A DNA stretch of 64,000 bases. It comes from Maylandia zebra. Lineage: Eukaryota > Chordata > Actinopteri > Cichliformes > Cichlidae. Shown here one piece after another: positions 20,872 through 33,400 of the stretch. How positions within the stretch are numbered: position 1 is the first letter of the stretch; every line of letters starts with the position of its first letter. Under the pieces are notes generated by a model. It saw only the letters and a program-made list of their open reading frames with translations, was not told the origin of the DNA and made no database searches. The DNA is taken from positions 16,902,352 through 16,966,351 of the forward strand of contig NC_135169.1 of NCBI RefSeq assembly GCF_041146795.1. Direction: 5' to 3'. A program made the position numbers and the translations under genes.

Positions 20872-21690
20872 CTATCTGTGTCAGATATAAACCAAATTTA
20901 GTTGTAGTTTGTTTTCGTTGTGGTGACTTTTTACAGTCGCTTAGAATAACTGGTACTGCGTACTAGCTAGCATGACAGAGTTTATATACTGCTGGGCGGG
21001 TGCTATGAAGTTACTGATAGTAAATTTTATTTTATGCTTAAGGTTAGTTTCTCAAACTCCTCAAAATCTTAACAAATTGTGCCAATCCTTACATGTTGCA
21101 TCAGGCTGATTTATCATCAAAAGTGGAGAAGTCTGTGACAGAGGAGACAGAAGAGCAGCAGAGAGAGATGGAGAGATGACTTTATGTCATCCATGAGGGA
21201 TGCATTTGACATATGTTTCACATATTATAGCCCAACAAGTTACTTATAGCAATTTAAATACGAGCAATCAGTTTTTGGCAAATACCGGAAATCACTTTTT
21301 GGCAGACAATCACTTTTTGGCACAACACCGGCTATTGCAGTTACAACAGCTTCTTGCCATTTTTTGTGTTTCTTTTTATCGCTGTGTAACTGAGTTCAAC
21401 TGAAAGCCTGCGTGCGCTAGTACCTCTTGCCACAAGTTCCCAGAATCCTTTGCGGTTTACCCCTGAATGACGTCACATTTTTGGAGGGCCGGTCTCTAGT
21501 CAAAATGCCCGGGCCGATTTTTTGTCCCAGTCCAGCCCTGGTACATAATATGATTTTATTACAAATAATCTTAATCTAAACAGCCAGCAACGCTGTCTTA
21601 TCAATAATGCAAGGGAGAGGCGGAGAGAGAACAACACCACACCCACACAAGGGCAGTTTCAGGAGGCCCTGCTAGGGCCGTATTGATACT

Positions 21691-22540
21691 GTATTATTGT
21701 GCATTTCGTCAAAACACCTGTTCATTTTAATGTGTTGCTACCAATCCAAGAGACAACTATGTTAAACTATTAAATGAAATAATTTGCCACCATTTGAACT
21801 ACAAAACCTGTGTGCCAGTCCTTCTTAATCAAACAAATTCAATTCAGGCTGTAAAAATGGTTGACTCTGTGCTAGACATGCCAGAGACATTCATGTTGCA
21901 AACTTGCTTCTCTCTCCCTCTTGATTTCAAAATCAAAATTCTCCAACATTTGATATACAAGTAGGATTAATGTCAGATCTTGCTGATTAGACTGATTAGA
22001 GTGTGTAAACCAGCAATTGATTAAATTCAAATTTAGATCAGTACACCAAAGTATTCATAATTAAAAAATAGAAAACTACAGTTTGAAAAAAAAAGGGGGA
22101 AAAGGGCATCTAGTTTGCTACTTACAGTTTGTCATTTTAATATCAAAAGCAGAGAGTCATTTGATGGAGTAAATGTAATAAATATTCATTATGTCCTTCA
22201 ATCATATCTTTTATTAAAATACAATGTGCTTTGAATATACTGCCAAATGACTACTTGGCCTATAAATATTCAAGAACTTGGTAGTGTCAGATGTTTTTTT
22301 AGCTCAACTCAAATGTAGTCATTTTAATTTATGAAGGGATTCAGCATTTCCTAATGCTCTGTGAGGGGATATGCATAAAACATAGACTGAACATCAATTT
22401 ATATTTTTAATGCACATGAAAATACACACACCAGAATATGGAGTGCAGCAAAGGAAACAGACAACATCACAAAACTATTTCAAGGACTTACTGGTTGACA
22501 TTAAAAATGTTCCAAAGTATCATTACACAGTATTATCCAT
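21691..22540. other. AT-rich intergenic DNA
   Basis: Nothing recognisable as a gene or known repeat. Confidence 0.4.
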
Positions 22541-22544
22541 CCAT

Positions 22545-22625
22545 CGATACAATTCAGGTTTTCGCATGGCTGAAGCCTATCCCAGTGATCATAAGGTGAA
22601 AGGTGGGGCAGGTTATTTGTCTATC
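22545..22625 (-). repeat. Short dispersed fish repeat fragment
   Basis: Contains the GAAGCCTATCCCAGTGATCATAAGG-type phrase common in dispersed fish repeats that contain a tRNA-like SINE body (compare 43435-43725). Only part is present. Confidence 0.45.
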
Positions 22626-22689
22626 ACAAAAATTCTAACTCTTTAACTCGTTGTCACTGTGCAGTCATACATTGTACAATATTACAATG

Positions 22690-23080
22690 AAATTGGAGCT
22701 AAAAGCACACCGTTGCTAAAAGAAAGACAAGAAGCAATCATAATAAATAACAGATATAGAAATGCTGTATCCCATTTTGAGACAGCAGGTGATGTAGGGG
22801 TCCTCCAGGGGGTTGCCAATGATTTTCTGGGTGATGGTAATGACCCTTTGTATGCCATTGTGCAGCTCGAGAACCACACAGAGATGCAATATGTCAGCAC
22901 GTGTAGCAGCGGTAGAAGATAGTCAGCAGCTCCTGCTTCAGGTTGATGCTCCTGAGCATCCTCAGAAAGTGGAGATGCTGCTGGGCCTTCTTTACAACCT
23001 CTAAGTTGTGCTAAACCTACAGAGAAAGTCGGAGAGCTGACTGTGGAGAAGCAACACTGGAGTCGTCAGACTGCCACCAA
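22690..23080 (-). pseudogene. LINE reverse transcriptase C-terminal remnant
   Basis: The minus strand reads VLTYCISVWFSSCTM after LFYR-type codons, then frameshifts into degraded sequence. YCISVWFSSCT followed by KALQRV is typical of the tail of fish LINE ORF2 proteins. Multiple shifts mean no product. Confidence 0.55.
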
Positions 23081-23269
23081 ATTCACCACTGCACATCCTC
23101 TTTTCTTAACATTGTCAGAGGCATAAGCACAGAGTACTAAAGCAGAACCATACATGTCTCAGTGTATGCAAAAGTATCAAATATGAATTCACTAATTTTT
23201 AAATAGCCTTAAATGAACACACATGGATACATTTGTCCTTCATTGAGAAAAAAATATGTAAGACTGTTC

Positions 23270-23800
23270 TCTTCCGTTTGCGCAACATCTCTAAACATCT
23301 CAGAGTGACGCTGAAAAACTAGTTCATGCATTTATTACTTCTAGGCTGGACTACTGCAATTCATTATTATCAGAATATCCTAAATACTACCTGAAAAGCC
23401 TTCAGTTAATCCAAAATGCTGCAGCAGGAGTATTGACAGGGACAAGAAAGAGAGAGCCGATTTCTCCTATATTGGCTTCCCTTCATTGGCTTCCTGTTAA
23501 ATCCAGAATTGAATTCAAAATTCTGTGAATAATAAGGCCCCATCTTATTTAAAATCATCTCTGGCTCGCTTCCACAGCATGTCTTTCATCCTGTCTTCTC
23601 TCACACCAACCAGTCGCAGCAGATGGCCGCCCCTCCCTCAGTCTGGTTTCTTCCTGTTAAAAGGGAGTTTTTCCTTTCCACTGTCGCCAAAGTGCTTGCT
23701 CATAGGGGATCATTTGATTGTTGGGTTTTTCTCTGTGTGTATCACTTTAGGGTTTATCTTAAAATATAAAGCGCCTTGAGGCAACTGATGTTTTAATCAT
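23270..23800 (+). mobile_element. 5'-truncated L2-type LINE
   Basis: Degraded ORF2 C-terminus (SRLDYCNSLLS-like, LQLIQNAAAGVLTG-like, then NNKAPSYLKSSLARFHS), followed by the standard L2-like 3' UTR ending in ATAAAGCGCCTTGAGGC. Same family as 7425, 39253 and 44331. Confidence 0.75.
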
Positions 23801-24000
23801 TCAAAACCATTGCATTTAAGGTTAAATATAATAATATATTTTTCTTTTCTTTCTCTTTTAGATAGACCACATTTTATCTTCTGTTTTCACATCCCTCATG
23901 AAAACCAAATGCTTTTTGTTTTACTGCGAACAATGTTTGGCCTTTAGAAGGCAGGCAACCAGTAGTATTACATAGCCATTATTCTACTGCTGTAAGGTAC

Positions 24001-24585
24001 TGTCACGGCTGGTGAGGTGGACTCAGGCGCAAACAGAAAGTACAGTTAAACGGTTCTTTATTAATCCACACCGAGTCCATTATATACACGTGGGGTGGAA
24101 AGGCCAGTGTTCCAGGAGTCAGGGGGACATAAGATCTTCACACACGCTCCGCTACTCTCGCTCCTCGCACACACAAAACTCCACGCTAAACAGCTTCACT
24201 CACGCTCACGGGTCCAGGGGTGAAGGTACGACAGGGTTCCGGAAAAATCTATACAAGGAGATGAGGGTTACTCATAAGCAAGTACGTAGTAAGAAACGAT
24301 AGTTTTTCTGGAGAGCTGGGCAAACACTAACTTGAGTTACTCAATATTCCAGTGACACGTAGCACAGTGCCCCTGTCGTATGAGGAGCCAGCAAACAATA
24401 GTGAGGAATCACCAGTAATCAGCTACAGGTGCATGGGCCAAGGGCAGGAACTCAATCTGAGCTCCGCCCAGGCAGAGTGACATAAGCGAGAGAGCAAGAG
24501 AGGGAAGAGAAAGACAGAACCAAAACAAAAACATGTCTGGCCACGCTGGGCTGACCAGGTACAGCTATATCTGTCACACAGCATG
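24001..24585. mobile_element. Non-autonomous element, about 585 bp
   Basis: Runs from tgtcacggctggtgaggtgg to atatctgtcaca. It has moderately GC-rich content against an AT-rich background and no coding capacity. The ends share TGTCA/TGACA-type words, but no long terminal repeat or target duplication is certain. A frame across it is not a gene. Confidence 0.45.
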
Positions 24586-26056
24586 TCTACTTCAGGTTAA
24601 GCAAAAACCTATTGTTTATTATCACAATAACCACAACGTATCTATCAGCATCTAAAGTAAAACTGCACTGTGGTATAACTGCTAAACTATAATAAACCAC
24701 TACCGTTAAAAAGAAAAACTGAAACTGTATGATGGAAGCTCAAATAGGAAGGCAGTTTAGATAAGCTCAATCTTTAATCACTTCACATGCCAGTAAACAT
24801 GTTCAACTCAACCTCCTCTACATTCAGAACCTCACTCTTAATAGCAGCTAACCACAGTGCATGTATTTAAAAGTGACAGCATACTGTGTCTTATAAAAAA
24901 AACAACCATCTCTTGGGGTATTAACAAATAGAGAGAGAACAAGGTTGCTTATGTGTTTTAGCAACACAAATAAATGCTGTAAGATACACGTAGCTCTTAC
25001 TTCAAAGCAGATGGTTTAAGAGCAACGAATCATGTTGAACAGACAGAAGTAAATGCTAAAGCAACATGAAAAGCAACAAAATCATTGATCCATTCAACCA
25101 TCACTTGGATAGATCTTTTTAAGAATTGTTTAAAAGCGCATCATAGTGCTGAATAAAACTTTTAAACATGTTCAATGACCTTTTATGAATTGTAGACTGA
25201 ATTGATTGAATTGGATTATGCAAGTTTTGGTTCTTTAAAACTAAGTGCTGCATTCATATGTTGAAACATTGTGTTCTATTAAGAACTTCACTCACATTAC
25301 GCCTACTTTAAAGGTGATCTTGGCCCTTTGGAAAAAATCAAAACACCCTTGGTAATAAGCATGGCAGGTGAGTTTTAACAACATCTTTACATTTAGGAAA
25401 TACATAAATGTTGCTCTAAGAGCTAGTTTTGACTGGCTGTGGCCCTTACCAAGGGTAAGAAAGGTTCCTCAGCTCCCCCTTTAACGCTGAGAAAGTAAAT
25501 CATACCTTCATTTCGACCAGGCTTTATTATTGCCTTTTATTTGGGAACTTGGGGAACTATGTGGACTGTTTATTTGAGAGCATATTTCACTCTTGCACCG
25601 GCTACCTGAGCATTTTGGATTTTATTGTAATATTTAAATACTTTATACTATTTTAATACTTTTTTCGGTTATTAAATTGCTTCTGGTTTACCAAGAAAGA
25701 TCAGAGGAGATCAGATCTTTGTTTTAGCTCCCCCTAAACTTTGAAACAGCCTGGCCATTCACATTAGGAAACACGCCATCACCAAGACCACTCTCATTAG
25801 TTTCAAAACCCATTTGAAAAGTCATTTTAATATCCTTGGCATTTAATCTAGACTGAGTCTGTAACATATTTTTGTGCTTTGTGTCCCATTCTCAGTGAAT
25901 GATGAAGTAATATAAAAATATATTAAAAAAAAGATTTCAATACAGAATGCTCTAAATTTTGTTGTTATAATTATTATTATACAAGTTAAGATATACATAT
26001 ATTTTGTAAATGCAACATAAATAAAATGATGTAAAATTAGTACCTCTTTTCTCTTT
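24586..26056. other. Intergenic DNA downstream of the FCRL gene
   Basis: No further exon recognised. 25735-25850 resembles a decayed LINE ORF2 end (FETAWPFTLGN-like codons). Confidence 0.4.
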
Positions 26057-29000
26057 CTATTTTGTGTCATTGTCGTAGATATCCATTTGTAGATCAGTTA
26101 CCTGAACATTTTCATACACTGAAAGACATTTAAAAAATGATATGAGTAGTGTGTGGTGACAAAAACATAATGGAGAAATTTTCTACAATTTTTACAATTT
26201 AGTGCACTGGGACTCAAATCTATGCAGGAGAGATGACTACCGGACTAATGAAGCCATTGTCATAAATGCAGTGTTATGCAATGTAGTTTACATTTATGAA
26301 CTACTCACCTGTTGATGAAATGGCAGGAGAAGAGCCTGCTCCTGGGTGAAAAACAAAAAGAAGAAGAAATAAAGAGACTGAGAACAAACAAATAATTGGC
26401 ACATCACATTTTCCTTCAATTTTTTTTTAAATAACCATATTTCAATAAATATCAATTAAATCAATCAAAATCACATTCTCTTTCTGCTTTTTTGCTTTGC
26501 TGCTGTACATTTACAGGGTTCTCTCTAATATGTAATGTATACATATATAAGACCAGTTTCTTTCATTTCCAGCTACTTGCAAAAGTGAAGCCACTCCTCT
26601 GTTTTAGAGACTTTGAGAGAGCTATCCATGCCTTCATTTCATCTCGCCTGGACTTTTGTAATAGCCTTTACTCAGGTGTCAGTCTGTCATCCGTTAGCTG
26701 ACTGCAGCTGGTCAAAAACAGCCCACGCAAGCAAGACCACACATCTCCCATACCAGCATCCTTACACTGGCTGCCAGTTAGTTTTTGAATTGATTTGAAG
26801 TTTGTATTTTTCACTTTTAAGGTATTGCACGGGTTAGCACCCACATACCTTTCTGGTCTTTTAAATTGGTACACTCCTGCGAAATCACTGAGGTCTGCAG
26901 ATCAAATGCTCCTAGCTGTCCTGAGGTCCAGATTAAAGCACAGAGGAGACCGGGCATTTGCTGTACACAGCAAATGCCCTGCTCCTAAATCATGGAACAA
27001 ACTGCACCTTTACATTAGGACCTCCCAAACATTAGACACTTTCAAAACCCACTTTTATTCCTTGGCTTTTAAATCAGAATGAGTTTGTACTACTTTTATT
27101 TTTCTTACTTCTTACTCAAATCTTCTTGTTTTATGTTTATTTTCCTTAAATTTTTATGATGTCTTCCTATGTTTTTATTTCTTTTGATTACCTTAAATGT
27201 ACAGTACCTTGGTCAACAATTGTTGTTTTAAATGTGCTATATAAATAAATTTGACTTTGAAGAATTCAGTTGTGTTATTTACTTTTCTTTTCAACTTCAA
27301 ACTCTTTCCACAATAAATAAAGATAAAAAAAAGAAAAGATTAAAAAAAAGAACATAAACATAAAAAGAAAGAAAGAACGAAACCTGTGTGTTTCTGCCTG
27401 TAATGTAGTCCAGCCATCAGCACAGCCACAGCCAAAATGAGAAAGATTGCTGGCAATAGGATGGAAAGCACCGTGGACATCGATGGAGAGCTCTCTTGTT
27501 CAGTTGCTTGACCATCTTGAGGTATTGTCTCTTGAGGTGTGGAAGCAATATATGTTGCTGATACATTAAATAGAAAATAAAGTATAGTATTTTGGTGATT
27601 TCTGTGAGTATTTCAAATAGAGTGGATAACAATGTAATTTATAATACTTTGCGTGAGTGAATGCAGCGTTAGATTTCCTACTAGATTAACTAAATTAATA
27701 ACTCTCAAATTATTTGCAATGACAGTTTCTACAGTCATGGTCACCAGAAGATGAATCCTGATAATTCTAGAAATATATTGGATAAATTATTTTGACACCA
27801 TGGTACCATGGCCTCCATGGTGTCCAGCGGTGAACTGATGTAATTCATTTAGCACTAGTTTTGTGACCTCTAATAAAATAATAATAACATTATTATCTCA
27901 CTAAGCATTAACTATCGTGGTAAACATTATGCACTGTGACATAGAAAAAGTCATTGTAAGCATGTTTCAAGGCTGACACTGATTTAGCTGAAAGTGTCAC
28001 TGTTTCTTAGAAAAGGAGTTCTTTAAGAAGCCCGCAGTTTGGCTTTATTCTTGAAGCTCAAACATTTCCTTAGTATCCTTGATATTTCAAATTCTGAGAT
28101 TATATTTGCTGAACATAGACCTGTTTTAAAACTTTGATTTTCTTCTGGCACCTCTGCACAAAGCTTTGAGTATTACAAAGAAACTAGTGCATGTCCATTT
28201 GTACATTACATTTGTATTTAAAAACATCATGCACTTATTGTGTTAAATGATTGTCATATCTCACCTCTCACAGCCATCCAGCTCTCTGGTGATTTCCCTT
28301 TAGAAAAACTGCACTTGTACAGTCCTTCATTAGACTTGGAAACAGTGTGCATCGTGATCTTTCCTCCATATCCAGTCTCCCTGTAGTGACCATCTTTATA
28401 AAAATCAGCTGGATGATTGGAAGGCATTCCTTTTTTTCTACATCCCAAAGTTACATTGCCTCCCTCCTTAACAGGAAAAGCAGGAATCTCAAGGACCACA
28501 TCTCGAGCTCAAAAAAAATAAAAACAAACAACAATTGAAACAACCACAGAAAAGCACAAATTTCAATCAAACAAGAATGACTGCAAGAGCCATATTAACC
28601 ATATTCATAATTTCTCAGTGTTTTGTTTGACCACTGATATTTGCAAAGACCTATGAGATTATCTAAAACAAAATTTCAAATTTTCTCAAGCATGCTGAAA
28701 TTTGTGAAACATACCAGTGATAGTGACATTCACCATTGTGCTTCTCCTTCCATCTTGGTTTTCACACCAGTATTCTCCACTGTGTGACTCAAAGGCAGGT
28801 TTGATGTACAAGGTTCTTGTTGATGTTTCCCACTGAGTAGAATTTAAACCAAGCTTTTTGATCACTCTCCATTCTGTTGGGCCATGAAACCCCGAGCAGT
28901 TGAAAGAGATGGAATCATATTCAAAGAACTGCAGTCTGTTTGGATGGACATGAAGAGAAGCGCCTCCCACACACAAAACAATAAGTAAATAGATAAAATT

Positions 29001-30374
29001 AGATGAAGAGATTGCTTCTGACATTTGATATCTACTCTTCAAAAACTGTAAATAGGGATCGTCCTCTTGCAGGTAAACCACAATCAAAGTACAAGACATT
29101 TAGTTTTTCATTTGCAGGAGAATGGAAAGGTAAGCCATGAACGGAAATATTTATACACACACATTTTGTCATATAGACAGCCTAAAGACAACTGACTAAA
29201 TTTTTAATCATCCATCAGAATGGGAGGGAAATATGATTTATGAGACTTTAAATGTCTCATGGTGCCAGACGGGTTGGTCTTAGTCATAAACAAATTTAGA
29301 TGTTTTTTTAAAAGCACACCTTAATGTCATGTTAGCAACCCTAAAAATAACTATACAAATATTAGTAATAATATATTTTGGTATTATTTTCTGGCCTTGT
29401 CCTATAACATCATATAACATCTTAAAACACAATTTCCCAACTTGTCTAATGAAAACAATAAAGTCTGAAAACTGGTTTTAATGTCCAATGTCATGATGTT
29501 ACAGAGCATCCATGCAGGGGTGTCACTGATTCACTGATTCAGCAACACGTTTGTCATTATATTTAACCTGTTACAAGCAAGGGGTACCTAATAAAGTGAC
29601 CAGCAAGTGTATTCAATTAGCAAATGTCTGCTTTCATTTTTAGCATACATACAATATTTCTGGTCTTGAGCCATGAGCAGCAGCAGTACTTTCACCACTG
29701 TAGAGACAAAAAATGACAGATTGCAGATGGCTTTATGCGTAAGACAACTTCATGTACCCCAGAAATGTACAAACATAACCACATCTTACAGTATGTTTAA
29801 ACAACTACTTTTAGTGATCTATTGGAAAATTATTTATATTTTTTAATGAAGGATAAACATAGGAAATATGAACTAAAAACAAAATAAATGTTTCTATCTG
29901 TAACAGTTGTGCATTGATACTGATATATGTGTGTCAATACAGTCAATAACAGTACATTTATCACATATGTGCTGTAAATGACATGTATTTAAAGGCACAG
30001 ACAAGTGTCACTTTTTAAAATATTTAAGTAGATATCGGAAATACTAGTGTGGCTTCTATATTCATTTAGTTTAGAGCAATCTTTAGAAGCATTTTAAAAA
30101 CTTTACCAAAGGACCAGTTAAATCCTGCATCCTCACCCCTAAATGTGAGGTCACAAACTAACTCAGTGTAGAGTCATATATACTTTATGAATAAATAAAT
30201 CCGAGTTGTGAAAAGAGTATTTAATTGACAAATATTTAATTTTCAAAAAGGCTTAATAGACATACACATAAATGGATTTTATTTTATTTTATTATTTTTT
30301 TTTTTTTTCTTAAATGACATCAGAAACAGCAGTATGCGACATTACGTGATGGCAGAGCTTCAGTTCATCCTTTG

Positions 30375-30414
<40 letters not shown>

Positions 30415-33400
30415 AAATAAATAGGACAGGGGGAATGAATGAGAGAGAGAGGGGGAGAGAAAGAAAGAAAACCAAAGGGGAGAAGAGACGGTGAGAAGGG
30501 GGGGGAAGAGAGAGAGAAAAAAAAAGAACTCCTGGGTCACCTGTATGGAGAAAAAAAAAACAAACAAACAAACAAACAAAAACAAACAGAGGAGACAGCA
30601 AACAACAAAGAGCAACATAATAATAGAGAAAACAAAGCACCATCACAATAAACTAGCTAGTCATAGATATCAGTATTTACTAAGTAATAAACGATATTGT
30701 GCAGCACGCAAGATAGACAGCGCACAGTGTGCTTTGAGGCAGCAGCCAAGAAAGCTTTAGTCCGCGTCTGTGAATACCCATGTGTGCATACCTGTGTGGA
30801 TCAGCATGCTTGCATTCCAAAGGTTTCTCCATGTAATGATCTGCTAGGGAGTGTGGGGGGGCCACAGCCCCGTCCTCCAGGGTGTGAAGCGGGTATGGAG
30901 GAGATCAAAACTCCAGACATCCAGAGGCCCCCAGAACACAAGAGACCATGGAAGACCAACAGAGGGGCAGCCGCGCCACTGTCCCAGTAAGAGCTGAGGA
31001 GAGTCCCAGATGAGGGCTCGCCCAGCAGCCGCGGAGCAGAAGTCAGGGGGAGTTGCAGTGACGCGCCCGTGAGCTCCGCCGGCCCCCAGCTGTGCCTGAG
31101 TGACCGAGCCCCAGGCCGAGAGGCCGGGGGCACCCCACCTCCAAAGGGGCCCGAGCGAGCCCCAGGCCCCAGGCCCCGACAAGCGGCCGCCAAGGAGTGA
31201 GCCGGTGTGTACCCGGACGCCCACCCCCAGACACAAAGAACCACCAACACACCGACACCTGAGGGAGTCCGCCACCGGCAGGGGAAGTGGTGGTGGGTGG
31301 AGATAGGCCTCCAAACCTTGGAGGGCCTGAGGTGTCCCCAGAGAGGTGGCGTCTGATACCCAACCTGACATATAGACACAGACATACAGGCACACACAGA
31401 CACAAACATCCATTCCCACCCTCATGCTCTCATATGCACTCACTCCACACTCAACCAACGTGGAGACAGACATAAAGAGACGCTGTACACACAATCACAC
31501 TCCCCAAGCGTACTCTACAAACCGGGTCTAGGTACCCTTGCCCCTGGAGGGGGGAATTGCACCCAGACCCAGGTGGTGTTACCCTTTTCCCTGCGGTGGG
31601 GAGAGGCAGACCACCCCGACTCCGCAGCAGCAGGGAGGCCCCACACCCCAGACCGCAGTCGGACGGCCAACTCCTCCTACTAGCCCTCCCGCTCCAGCAG
31701 GCCGCAGAGAATGGGGGTGGGAGAAGACTCCAAACCTCCCTCCACCCGCTCATTGTAGTGTTGATGCATATGTGTTCTAAGGTGCAATTAAAACCCAGGA
31801 GGGCATGGAGCTACCTGCCAAGGAGCAGCAGGTAAGCGCATAGTCCCTCCTGCTAACCCTCAATGACTAAGTGTATTTAAAATTGAGAGGTGGGCAACGA
31901 CGTCAGGGGTGAGGTATACACCCTGATGGTGATTTGGACTCCGTGATTGTGCCCACCCCCAAGATCCTATATGTATGTGTAATGAGAGTGTGAATAATGT
32001 GAATGTCTAAGTTGTGGGATAAAATTGAGGCAGAGGCAGCCAGAAGGGGACGGGGGGGGTAGCCCCCTCTGCACCCTGGTGACATACCCCCACTCCAAGG
32101 CCCTGCATGTGTGGGTGGTTGTGGAGGAGCGGGAAGAGGGAGGCAGCTGGAGATGGGGAGGGAAGGAAGGGAGGGGCAGGTAACCCCTCCCTGGGGCCAG
32201 CTCCCCCGCTGACCCCAGTAGGCACTCCCACCCTCCGCGACCCGCCAGGGAAGGGGGGCCCAGGCCCATCAGACCGGGGCCCAGTGCAGTAGCGCCCCCC
32301 GGCTCCACAGAGCCCTGGACAGTCCACCCAACCCCACCACAGAGAAAACTGCACCCACCCCACCAACCACACATCTTCCAGACTACATAAGACGATAAAC
32401 GCCCAGGCTGAGATCTTCCTCCACCTCTCCTGTATCTCCCCCTCCTGCAGAGAGTTCCTGAGAGAAGAAAGCTCCTGCAAGATGTGACCATCCCCCCCAC
32501 CAGTTGAAGAGCCCCCCAGGCGGCTCGATGCACCGGCGGCACCCTGCTCCAGGGCCGGGCCCCCATGCACCCACCCGCCCACAACCCCGGCAACACACCA
32601 ACCAGGACCCGAGCCCCCGAGGCCCGGCCCGGGCCCCAGCCCAGAGACGGAGCGCCCCCAGAACCTCACGCCCATCCCGGACCCACCCAGGGGCAGCCAG
32701 GTTGCCAGGTCAGTAACCCACGTCCGTCAGCACAGACCCTCCCCTAGCCCCGCTGCACGCAGCCGCGAGGAAACAGTCACCTGAGAGCCAACAGAGCCCT
32801 CAACCGGATGTGACCGCTACCCCGGGTTGAGCCCCCCAAGGAAGATGCCTCCGGGGAACCCCCCGACGCCCTAAGCCTGTCCCTACCCCCTCACCAATCA
32901 CAACAGTGAAGGCGGGACCAAACTATGACCCCCCACCCCCACTAGGTGATGGAGCTGATAAAAGGGGCCCAGAGCAATTGATCTAATGTGGTGGCAGAGG
33001 CTGTGTCAAGACTAATGTAATCTAATAGATAATTTCTATATTGGTTAGAATTAAGATTATTTTTATTTTTCCAGTTCATGAGGACTGTTTTCTTGGCTAT
33101 GCATAGGGCGGTGAAGATCATATGGGCTATATTCTTTTCTGAAGTGATATTATCTAAGCTGCCCAACAAACACACTAAGGGGGAGGTTGGAATGTTACAT
33201 TTCAGACACTTTGATAAGTCTTCACATATCTCGCGCCAAAACTTTTGCACTGGTGGACATAACCAAAGAGCGTGGATGTAATTGTCTGGTGTATTGCCTT
33301 GACAGTGTGAGCAGTTGTTGGAAGATGTAAAGCCCATCTTGAACATCCGATGACCTGTATAGTGCACTCTATGAAGTATTTTGTATTGTATTAATTGCAG

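Larger units (their letters stand above)
19462..21540 (+). mobile_element. hAT transposon derivative, 2079 bp
   Basis: Termini CATAGCTGGACTGG and CCAGTCCAGCCCTG are inverted repeats (two mismatches), flanked by a perfect 8-bp duplication GTACATAA (19454-19461, 21541-21548). It carries a transposase first exon, but no later exon with a catalytic or dimerisation domain is recognisable. It contains a second element (19949-20871). Confidence 0.88.
19357..21686 (-). mobile_element. Solo Ty3/gypsy-type LTR split by a hAT element
   Basis: On the minus strand the LTR starts near 21686 (decayed tgttacggcc start) with CGGCCCTAGCAGGGCCTCCT. It is interrupted at 21541/19461, resumes and ends at 19357 in GGGGCGGTAACA. 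Removing the insertion leaves about 243 bp, with TACT on both sides as a probable 4-bp target duplication. The start resembles the LTR at 48852. No internal retrotransposon sequence remains, so it is a solo LTR. Confidence 0.7.

Noticed and set aside
28686..29099. FCRL protein starting at the ATG at 29099
   Set aside because: The upstream codons are intronic. A clean acceptor at 28964 and the two phase-matched signal exons give a better model.
30801..32675. Several open frames of 100-222 codons on both strands in the GC-rich block
   Set aside because: They lie in the L1 3' UTR, overlap each other in different frames, have no domain, and follow from C-rich composition with few stop codons.
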